A DNA stretch of 16,444 bases from a bacterium (GTDB lineage: Bacteria > Bacteroidota > Bacteroidia > Bacteroidales > Bacteroidaceae): the NCBI GenBank assembly GCA_004562975.1, contig SFQP01000059.1, forward strand, positions 1 to 16,444, read 5' to 3'. This document shows positions 7,379-13,779 of this stretch, piece by piece. Position 1 is the first letter of the stretch; every line of letters begins with the position of its first letter. The notes beneath the pieces were generated by a model. That model was not told the DNA's origin and ran no database searches. It saw nothing but the letters and a program-made list of their open reading frames with translations. The translations under genes and the position numbers were made by a program.

Positions 7379-7410
7379 GCAAAAATACATTTTTATCAGA
7401 GAATGTCAAA
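7379..7410 (-). promoter_or_regulatory. Bacteroidetes-type promoter of the secreted-protein operon
   Basis: On the minus strand TTTG (7407-7410) is followed after exactly 19 bases by TATTTTTGC (7379-7387). This matches the Bacteroidetes -33 TTTG and -7 TAnnTTTG consensus. Transcription would start near 7372, giving a leader of about 430 nt before the ATG at 6938. Confidence 0.8.
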
Positions 7411-7543
7411 CTTTCTCATCACAATAATATTTTTCGGATTTACTGAGCGGAGGTGTTATACCTCTATAATAAAGGTGAAAAACTGCATTTCCACGCGCCT
7501 GCCATTGAGTTCAGCAACATGCCCCTTTATCGTTGAAAAAAAG

Positions 7544-7592
7544 TCCCAGACTATTTTTTTCTAATCGCCGAGTAGGAAAAAATAGTCCGGGA
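7544..7592. repeat. Inverted repeat, poly-T/poly-A hairpin
   Basis: TCCCAGACTATTTTTT pairs with AAAAAATAGTCCGGGA, with one A-C mismatch, around a 17-nt loop. The long T/A tracts next to a G/C-containing base resemble a bidirectional terminator, but no gene ends here on either strand. It may be the end of a small mobile element or an untranslated RNA. Confidence 0.65.
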
Positions 7593-7620
7593 GTTGTAGA
7601 ACACAAGTCCGGGAGTTGTA
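7584..7620 (+). repeat. Two direct copies of AGTCCGGGAGTTGTA
   Basis: The same 15 bases occur at 7584-7598 and 7606-7620, 22 bases apart (about two helical turns). The first copy overlaps the right arm of the neighbouring inverted repeat. Two turns of spacing suits a regulator-binding pair, but nothing else supports that. Confidence 0.6.
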
Positions 7621-7696
7621 AAAAAGAACTGCGGCACCTATGAAACAAAAGCGGCGATGCTGCAAGAAGATAGGCGGCAGCTCGACATGAAGCAAA

Positions 7697-7911
7697 GAAA
7701 ATCCTGCGGCTTTTCTTTTCTTTGCTCTCGCCTTGCACAACTTTGCTTCGCCAAGATAGGCGGCGGCTCGGCAAAGAAAAGAAACGAAAATCCTGCGGCT
7801 TTTCTTTTCTTTGCTCTCGCCTTGCACAACTTTGCTTCGCCAAGATAGGCGGCGGCTCGGCAAAGAAACGAAAATCCCGCGGCTTTTCTTTTCTTTGCTC
7901 TCGCCTTGCAC
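7697..7911 (+). repeat. Imperfect tandem repeat of about 89 bp leading into the GH3 promoter
   Basis: Units start at 7697, 7786 and 7870 (spacing 89, then 84 owing to a 5-base deletion), and a degraded partial copy precedes at about 7664. Each unit holds GAAAATCCTGCGGC, TTTTCTTTTCTTTGC and CTCGCCTTGCAC, plus CGCCAAGATAGGCGGCGGCT. GCAAAGAAAAG and CTTTTCTTTGC form an inverted repeat across each unit junction. The complete units carry AACTTTGC where the last copy has TATCTTTGC, so only the final copy has an intact -7 box. Confidence 0.85.
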
Positions 7912-7920
7912 TATCTTTGC
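7894..7920 (+). promoter_or_regulatory. Promoter of the GH3-family gene, nearly leaderless
   Basis: TATCTTTGC (7912-7920) matches the Bacteroidetes -7 consensus TAnnTTTGC. A TTTG lies at 7894-7897, only 14 bases upstream, while the expected spacing of 19 falls on TTTT. Only seven bases separate the -7 box from the ATG at 7928, so the transcript would have almost no 5' leader. Confidence 0.65.
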
Positions 7921-7927
7921 CCCCATT

Positions 7928-9433
7928 ATGAGCATCACTCCTATCATTCGCCCCTTCTTCAAAGGACGTGTCCGCGCCATCGAACGCTATGCCGCACACG
8001 CTGAAGACATTCAGCGCGGGGTGTTGCACAGACTGCTGCAGCAGGCGGCGGACACGCAGTGGGGACATCGCTACCAATATGCCTCGATACACAGCTACGA
8101 GGAGTTTGCGGCCAAAGTGCCGCTCAATTCTTACGAGGAACTGAAGGGCTACATTGACCAAATGCGCCACGGTGAACCCAACGTGCTCTGGCCCGGAAAG
8201 GTCAAGTGGTACGCCAAATCGTCGGGCACCACGGCGGACAAAAGCAAGTTCATCCCCGTCAGTCCGCAGGGACTGAAGGACACGCACTACGCCGGCGGAA
8301 CGGATGCCGTTGCCTTGTATCTGCATAATAACCCGCAAAGCCGCATCTTCGATGGACGCGCACTCATACTCGGCGGCTCGCACGCCCCGAACTATAACCT
8401 GCCGGGCTCGCTCGTGGGCGACCTCAGCGCCATCCTGATTGAAAATATCAATCCGCTGGTGAACGTGGTGCGCACACCGCCCAAACAGGTGGCACTGCTG
8501 GCTGACTTCGAGGAGAAGCGCGACCGCATTGCACACATCGCCATGAAGCAAAAGGTAACGAACCTCTCGGGCGTACCGTCGTGGATGATGGCGGTGCTGA
8601 CCCGCGTGCTGGAGCTCTCAGGCAAGGAGAGCATCGACCAGGTGTGGCCCCACTTGGAGGTGTTCTTCCACGGCGGGGTGGCATTCACGCCTTACCGCGA
8701 ACAGTACCGCCGCCTGATACGCCACGGGGGGATGCACTACATGGAAACGTACAATGCTTCGGAGGGTTTCTTCGGACTGCAAAACGACCCGGCGGACCCG
8801 GCAATGCTGCTCATGCTGGACTACGGCGTGTTCTACGAGTTCATTCCCTTGGAGGAGTTAGACAAGCCCGAACCCTCGCTGCTCCCGCTATGGGAGGTAG
8901 AAACAGGACGCAATTATGCCATGGTCATCTCCACTTCCTGCGGACTTTGGCGGTACATGATAGGCGACACGGTGCGCTTCACCTCGGTCCGGCCTTACAA
9001 GTTCATCATCAGCGGACGCACGAAGAGCTTTATCAATGCTTTTGGCGAAGAGCTGATTGTGGACAATGCGGAAAAAGGACTGCAGGCGGCCTGCCGCGAA
9101 ACGGGTGCCGTGGTCAACGAGTACACCGCCGCCCCGGTGTTCATGGACGGCGAGGGTAAATGCCGCCACCAGTGGGTCATTGAGTTTGAAAAGGCTCCCG
9201 CCGACCTCGCGCGCTTTACCGAACTGCTTGACAAGGCTCTCCAAACAGTGAACTCGGACTATGAGGCAAAACGCTACAAGGACATCACGTTGCAGATGCC
9301 GGAAGTGATTGCGACACGCAAGGGACTGTTCCACGACTGGCTGAAGAGCCGGGGAAAACTGGGCGGACAGCACAAAGTGCCGCGCCTCTGCAACAACCGC
9401 GAGGTGATGGAAGAGGTGCTGAAGTTCCTCTGA
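7928..9433 (+). CDS. GH3-family acyl-adenylate/amide-forming enzyme-like protein
   Basis: The 501-residue product belongs to the GH3 (auxin-responsive promoter) branch of adenylate-forming enzymes. In plants these join amino acids to acyl acids; the bacterial substrates are not known. Visible motifs are the ATP-phosphate loop SSGTTADKSKF (98-108), the YNASEGFFG motif (275-283), YMIGDT with the ribose-binding Asp (343-348), and the C-terminal SGRTKSFINAFGEEL region. Length is normal for bacterial members. The ATG at 7928 is preferred over upstream in-frame starts because those lie inside the tandem repeat and before the promoter -7 box. An antisense frame of 346 codons over the 5' part is not credible. 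Gene neighbours (Ig-like lipoprotein, DUF3108, pdxB) follow in the same direction but with wide gaps. Confidence 0.9.
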   Translation: MSITPIIRPFFKGRVRAIERYAAHAEDIQRGVLHRLLQQAADTQWGHRYQYASIHSYEEFAAKVPLNSYEELKGYIDQMRHGEPNVLWPGKVKWYAKSSGTTADKSKFIPVSPQGLKDTHYAGGTDAVALYLHNNPQSRIFDGRALILGGSHAPNYNLPGSLVGDLSAILIENINPLVNVVRTPPKQVALLADFEEKRDRIAHIAMKQKVTNLSGVPSWMMAVLTRVLELSGKESIDQVWPHLEVFFHGGVAFTPYREQYRRLIRHGGMHYMETYNASEGFFGLQNDPADPAMLLMLDYGVFYEFIPLEELDKPEPSLLPLWEVETGRNYAMVISTSCGLWRYMIGDTVRFTSVRPYKFIISGRTKSFINAFGEELIVDNAEKGLQAACRETGAVVNEYTAAPVFMDGEGKCRHQWVIEFEKAPADLARFTELLDKALQTVNSDYEAKRYKDITLQMPEVIATRKGLFHDWLKSRGKLGGQHKVPRLCNNREVMEEVLKFL

Positions 9434-9448
9434 GAGGATGAAGTGAAT

Positions 9449-9619
9449 GTTTATAGTTGAAAGTTGAGAGTTTAAAGCTTATAAGGATAGTCATTGAGCG
9501 GATGATTATGCGCTTCATAGCAACCGTATCAACTCTTCCACTACAAACCTTCCACTCATTTCTTATCAGCTTTAGACTCTCCACCACAAACTTTTCTTAT
9601 CAACTTTTCAACTATAAAC
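9449..9619. repeat. AT-rich intergenic element with inverted ends, copy 1
   Basis: GTTTATAGTTGAA (9449-9461) is repeated inverted as TTCAACTATAAAC (9607-9619). Between them lies a 53-base core (9484-9536) that matches the core of the element at 12393-12500 at 43 of 53 positions, without gaps. The core can form a hairpin TCAT/ATGA with loop TGAGCGG. No protein is encoded. It looks like a MITE-like or REP-like dispersed repeat. Confidence 0.7.
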
Positions 9620-9650
9620 TTTTAAACTCTAAACTATATTGCAGATTCCT

Positions 9651-11448
9651 GTGAAATATAACCCCATCCTCCTACTTTGCCTTGTGCTGGCGTCGCTCGT
9701 TTCGTGCGCCAACCCGGGAAGCGGACCCGACGGCGGGCCCTACGACGAAACACCCCCGAAAATCGTTTCCATGCAGCCGGCCATGGGGGCGCGGCAGCAG
9801 CAGGTAAAGAAGGTGACCATCACCTTCGACGAGCTGATTAAGGTGGAGAATGCGCAGGAAAAGGTGACCATCTCGCCGCCGCAAATCGAAATGCCGGAAA
9901 TCAAGACCTCGGGCCGACACATCTCCATCGAACTGCTCGACTCGCTGAAGGAGAACACGACGTATACCATCGACTTCAGCGATGCCATCGTGGACAACAA
10001 CGAGGGCAACCCCTTAGGCAATTTCACTTACTACTTCTCCACGGGACAAGAGGCCGACACGATGGAAGTATCGGGCTACGTATTGGCGGCGGAGAACTTG
10101 GAACCGGTGAAAGGCGTCTTAGTGGGGCTCCACGCCAACCTGGCGGACTCGGCTTTCACGGCCGTGCCCTTCGACCGCGTGGCACGGACCGACGGTTCGG
10201 GCCACTTTGTGGTGAAAGGGGTGGCAAGGGGGAAATACCGCATTTACGCGCTGAAGGAGGATTGATACCATCAAGACCGTGCCTTTCACGCATTACCTGC
10301 CCGACGACGTGGTGCTGCTGGCTTTCACAGAGAAGAACATGACACGCCAGCTGCTGAAAACACAGCGCGAACCGGAGTGGTTCAAACTTTTCTTCACTGC
10401 ACCCTCCACCCAGCTGCCCACGGTGCGCGGACTGAACTTCGACAGCAACGATGCTTTCCTCATGGAACACAACGCCAGTTGCGACACGCTAACTTACTGG
10501 CTGCGCGACTCGCTCCTTATCGAACAGGACACGCTGCGGTTGGAACTGACTTACGATGCCACGAACGACTCAGTGAGCGTTCCTTACCTGCAAACGGACA
10601 CGCTGGAACTCATTCCGCGACTGAACGCGGAGAAACGGAAAAAACTACGCGAGGAGGAGCTGGAAAAATGGCAAAAGAAACTGGAAAAACGTCACAAGCG
10701 AGGCGACTTCACTCAGGAAACGCCCCCGGCCACGCCGCTGAAGGTGGACTTTGACCGGACCACAACGCTGGCACCGGACCGGAACATCCATTTCCGCCTG
10801 ACGGAGCCGGCTTTGCGTCTGGACACGACAGCCTTCCACCTGTTCCTGCAAGTGGACAGCACATACAAGGAGGTGGCCTGCCGCGTGGAGCGCGACACGC
10901 TCTCGCTGCTGAACTACACGCTGCGCGGGGCATGGAGGCCCGGGCAGCACTATGTGCTCAACGTGGACTCGGCCTGCATCACGAGCCTGTCGGGCATGGT
11001 GAACAATCCCTACGACACGAAATTCAGCATTTCCGGCCCGGAGAACTACGGCTCGCTCTTCCTCATCATCCCCGATGCCGACTCCACCGCCGTGGTACAG
11101 CTCATCTCTACGGGCGACAAGGTGAAGCGGCAACTGGCGGCTCCGAACGGACGGGCGGACTTCTTCTACCTTGACCCGGGTGAGGTGTATGTGCGCCTGT
11201 TCAACGACCGCAACGGTAACGGCCGCTGGGACGAAGGATGCTACGCCGAGGACCGGCAGGCAGAGGAGGTGTACTATTTTCCGCAGAAGCTGACCATCCG
11301 CGCCAACTGGGACATCGAACAGACATGGCGGATCGGCGACACACCACGCTTCCGGCAGAAACCGCAGGAACTGGTGAAGCAGAAGGCCGACACGAAGAAA
11401 ACACCCAAGAACCGCAACGCGGAACGCGAAAGGCAGAAACGGGGGTAA
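9651..11448 (+). pseudogene. Ig-like (SbsA/Big_5-type) lipoprotein gene, broken by internal deletion and frameshift
   Basis: The first part (9651-10265) starts with GTG and a lipoprotein signal, MKYNPILLLCLVLASLVSC, with the lipobox Cys at residue 19; TTG at 9639 is an alternative start. A Big_5-like domain follows (PPKIVSMQPAMG to NFTYYFSTGQ), then a carboxypeptidase-regulatory-like stretch (VSGYVLAAENLEPVKGVLVG, FVVKGVARGKYRIYALKED) and a TGA. The second part continues in another frame from IDTIKTVPFTHYLPDD (10261) to 11448. It includes a Lys/Glu-rich coiled segment, LFLIIPDADS, a FNDRNGNGRWDEG motif and a basic C-terminus. Related proteins, from memory, carry about 35-40 residues between YALKD and this point, so the break looks like a deletion that also shifted the frame. 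It may be a real mutation or an assembly error. Probable role when intact: outer-membrane lipoprotein of unknown function. Confidence 0.72.
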
Positions 11449-11527
11449 ACGCTCCCCCTGACAACAGCCACTCCTCACTCCACCCACAAAATACTTTTCT
11501 AATCAACACGCTATAACCTGTCACAAG

Positions 11528-12346
11528 ATGAAAACACTGAAAACCCTCGTTCTCCTCTGCTTCCTTCTCCTTGGCGGAGCGGAAGCCCAAGCCCAATGCT
11601 CTTCCAAAAACACTGCGTTCAAAAGCGGCGAAACGCTGATTTACGACCTTTACTTCAACTGGAAATTTGTTTGGATTAAAGTTGGCACCGCCTCGATGAA
11701 CACCACGCAGACTACCTATGGCGGCGAGCCGGCCTTCCGCTCGTATCTTATCACGCGCGGCTCAAAGAAGGCGGACCGCATCTTCGTCATGCGTGACACA
11801 CTGATGGCTTACACGGGGCTCGACCTCGTACCGAAATATTTCGTAAAAAAGGCTTTCGAGGGCGAAACGTACCGCAAAAACGAGGTGTGGTATTCTTACC
11901 CCTCGGGCAAATGTGCCGTGAAGATGCGTTACCAACGGAACAACAATGAGCCAAAATTCAGCAGCCACAGCAGCAAGTACTGCGCCTTCGACATGATCAG
12001 CATGCTCATGCGGGCACGCTCTTTCTCGGCCGAGGGAATGAAGGTGGGCCACCGCATCAACTTCCTCATGGCCGATGGACGCGACTGCGAGTGGAAAGCC
12101 ATCATCTACCGGGGCAAGAAGAATTTCAAAATGGAAAACTCCAACACCACCTACCGCTGCCTCGTGTTTTCCTTTGTTGAGAAGGATAAAGAGAGAAAGG
12201 AGAAGGAAATCGTTACGTTCTACATCACGGACGACAAGAACCACCTGCCCGTGCGCCTGGACATGAACCTGAACTTCGGCACGGCGAAAGCATTCCTCAC
12301 CGGAGCACGGGGACTGCGCAACCCGCAGGATGCGAAATTGAGATGA
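11528..12346 (+). CDS. DUF3108 family periplasmic protein
   Basis: The 272-residue product has a signal peptide (about 1-23, GGAEAQAQ). The rest follows the DUF3108 pattern: FKSGETLIYDLYFNWKFVWI near the start, KVGTASM, a central YRKNEVWYSY block, CAFDMISMLMRARSF, and an ending in FYITDDKNHLPVRLDMNLNF. Members are predicted to be periplasmic or outer-membrane beta-barrel-like proteins of unknown function. It lies 79 bases after the broken lipoprotein gene and is followed by an AT-rich repeat element. No catalytic residue set is recognised. Confidence 0.85.
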   Translation: MKTLKTLVLLCFLLLGGAEAQAQCSSKNTAFKSGETLIYDLYFNWKFVWIKVGTASMNTTQTTYGGEPAFRSYLITRGSKKADRIFVMRDTLMAYTGLDLVPKYFVKKAFEGETYRKNEVWYSYPSGKCAVKMRYQRNNNEPKFSSHSSKYCAFDMISMLMRARSFSAEGMKVGHRINFLMADGRDCEWKAIIYRGKKNFKMENSNTTYRCLVFSFVEKDKERKEKEIVTFYITDDKNHLPVRLDMNLNFGTAKAFLTGARGLRNPQDAKLR

Positions 12347-12392
12347 TAGGATGAGTGAAAGGCTTATAGTAGTTTAAAGCTTATTAGAAATG

Positions 12393-12500
12393 AGTTGAAA
12401 GTTTATAGTTTAAAATTCATGAGGATAGTCACTGAGCGAGTGAATTTGCGCTGCATGGTGACCGTATAAACTCTCAACTATAAACTATAAACTTTCAACT
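12393..12500. repeat. AT-rich intergenic element with inverted ends, copy 2
   Basis: A perfect 20-bp inverted repeat, AGTTGAAAGTTTATAGTTTA (12393-12412) and its complement (12481-12500), encloses a 53-base core (12422-12474) shared with copy 1. Here the core hairpin is TCAC/GTGA with loop TGAGCGA. Compared with TCAT/ATGA in copy 1, one base pair has changed on both sides, which supports a conserved fold. Confidence 0.75.
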
Positions 12501-12514
12501 ATAAACTCCTTTAC

Positions 12515-13612
12515 ATGCACCTGCTGATTGACTCCAAAATACCGTATATGCGCGGCCTCGCTGAAGAGCTGGGCACCGTAACATACAGGGACGGCGCAGC
12601 CATCGGACCCGATGATGTGCACGGGGTCGACGCGCTGATTGTGCGCACACGCACCCACTGCAACCGCGAACTCCTGGAGGGTTCGCGCGTTCGGTTTATA
12701 GCCACCGCAACGATAGGCTTCGACCACTTGGACACGGACTATTTGGCGGCAAAGGGCATAGACTGGGCCAACTGCCCGGGATGCAATGCCGGAAGCGTGG
12801 CGCAGTATGTGGAATGTGCCCTGCTGCTGCTCAGCGCACACGGTTGCTGGAATGGAGAAAAGTTCACGCGAGCTGAAGAGGCAGCTGGCGAACCAGACAA
12901 GGCGGTGTTCAACCGTCTGACGCTGGGCATCGTGGGCGCAGGCCATGTGGGCACTGCCGTGGAACGGATGGCACGCCGTCTGGGCTTCGGGCGCATCCTG
13001 CGTTGCGACCCGCCGCGTGCCGAAAAGGAGCCGCACGAAGCCTTTCTCCCCTTGGAAGAAATGGCTCCCCAATGCGACATCATCAGTTTCCACACGCCGC
13101 TGACACAAGCACCGATGCCATACCCCACGTACCACCTGGCCGATGCTCACCTCCTGTCGCTGCTGAAACCGGGGGCAGTGCTCTTCAACACGAGCCGGGG
13201 CGAGGTGGCCGACACGCAGGCCCTGAAAGCCGCCCTCAGCGAGGGAAGGCTGTACACGGCGGTCATCGACACGTGGGAGAACGAGCCGGACATTGACCGC
13301 GAACTGCTCGGCCTCGTGTTCCTCGGCACGCCGCACATTGCGGGCTACAGTGCCGATGGCAAGGCAGCTGGCACACGCATGGCCTTAGAGCACATCGTGC
13401 GCCACTTCGGACTCGACAGCCGTTGCTACGAACGGGTGACTCCTCCCGCCCTGCCGGCAGGTTACCGCTACTATCCCGAAGGTTCTGCGGCAAATACGAA
13501 CTGTGAGGCTCTGCACCGATACGACCCCACACGCGACTTCCTCGCTCTGAAAGCACATCCTGAACTCTTTGAAAAACTGCGCGGCAACTATCCGCTGCGC
13601 AGAGAGAAATGA
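12515..13612 (+). CDS. pdxB: 4-phosphoerythronate dehydrogenase
   Basis: The 365-residue protein is the D-2-hydroxyacid dehydrogenase-type enzyme that oxidises 4-phospho-D-erythronate with NAD, the second step of the DXP-dependent pathway to pyridoxal phosphate. The nucleotide-binding motif GAGHVG is at 141-146. The catalytic triad can be read as Arg228 (NTSRGEV), Glu257 (WENEP) and His274 (TPHIAGYS), with the spacing of 29 and 17 residues known for PdxB. TATIGFDHLD near residue 65-75 is also typical of PdxB, and the C-terminal dimerisation region is present. The ATG at 12515 follows directly after the repeat element and places MHLLIDSKIPYM at the N-terminus, as in homologues. No promoter of the TAnnTTTG type is obvious just upstream. 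Confidence 0.94.
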   Translation: MHLLIDSKIPYMRGLAEELGTVTYRDGAAIGPDDVHGVDALIVRTRTHCNRELLEGSRVRFIATATIGFDHLDTDYLAAKGIDWANCPGCNAGSVAQYVECALLLLSAHGCWNGEKFTRAEEAAGEPDKAVFNRLTLGIVGAGHVGTAVERMARRLGFGRILRCDPPRAEKEPHEAFLPLEEMAPQCDIISFHTPLTQAPMPYPTYHLADAHLLSLLKPGAVLFNTSRGEVADTQALKAALSEGRLYTAVIDTWENEPDIDRELLGLVFLGTPHIAGYSADGKAAGTRMALEHIVRHFGLDSRCYERVTPPALPAGYRYYPEGSAANTNCEALHRYDPTRDFLALKAHPELFEKLRGNYPLRREK

Positions 13613-13628
13613 ATAATTTATAATGTAT

Positions 13629-13751
13629 AATTTACAATTTATAATTAGGTCTACGACTGACATACAGGACGAAGTAGAACCACTGGTACCAAGGCCGAAA
13701 ACCTAATTATAAAATGATGAACGGCGTAGCCACAATTATCAATTGTAAATT
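13629..13751. repeat. AT-rich intergenic element with nested inverted repeats, different core
   Basis: Outer arms AATTTACAATT (13629-13639) and AATTGTAAATT (13741-13751) and inner arms ATAATTAGGT (13641-13650) and ACCTAATTAT (13701-13710) are perfect inverted pairs. The 50-base core between the inner arms is unlike the core of the other two elements. The layout is the same, so it may be a second family of small dispersed repeats. No protein is encoded. Confidence 0.72.
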
Positions 13752-13779
13752 ATAAATTTTATCCCCCCTACATACAGCC

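Larger units (their letters stand above)
7416..7696. other. Divergent intergenic region upstream of the tandem repeats
   Basis: No credible gene is seen. The region holds a small hairpin (GAGGT, GTTAT, ACCTC near 7450), the inverted repeat at 7544-7592, a doubled 15-mer at 7584-7620, and from about 7664 a degraded partial copy of the 89-bp repeat unit. Confidence 0.6.

Noticed and set aside
7697..7911. CRISPR-like array
   Set aside because: The repeats are adjacent units of about 89 bp with no unique spacers, and no cas gene is nearby.
7811..7927. Upstream in-frame start for the GH3 gene
   Set aside because: It would translate the tandem repeat and lie before the -7 promoter box; the ATG at 7928 fits family length.
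7511..8551. 346-codon minus-strand ORF over the tandem repeats and GH3 5' end
   Set aside because: It contains the translated repeat units and the antisense of a well-supported GH3 gene.
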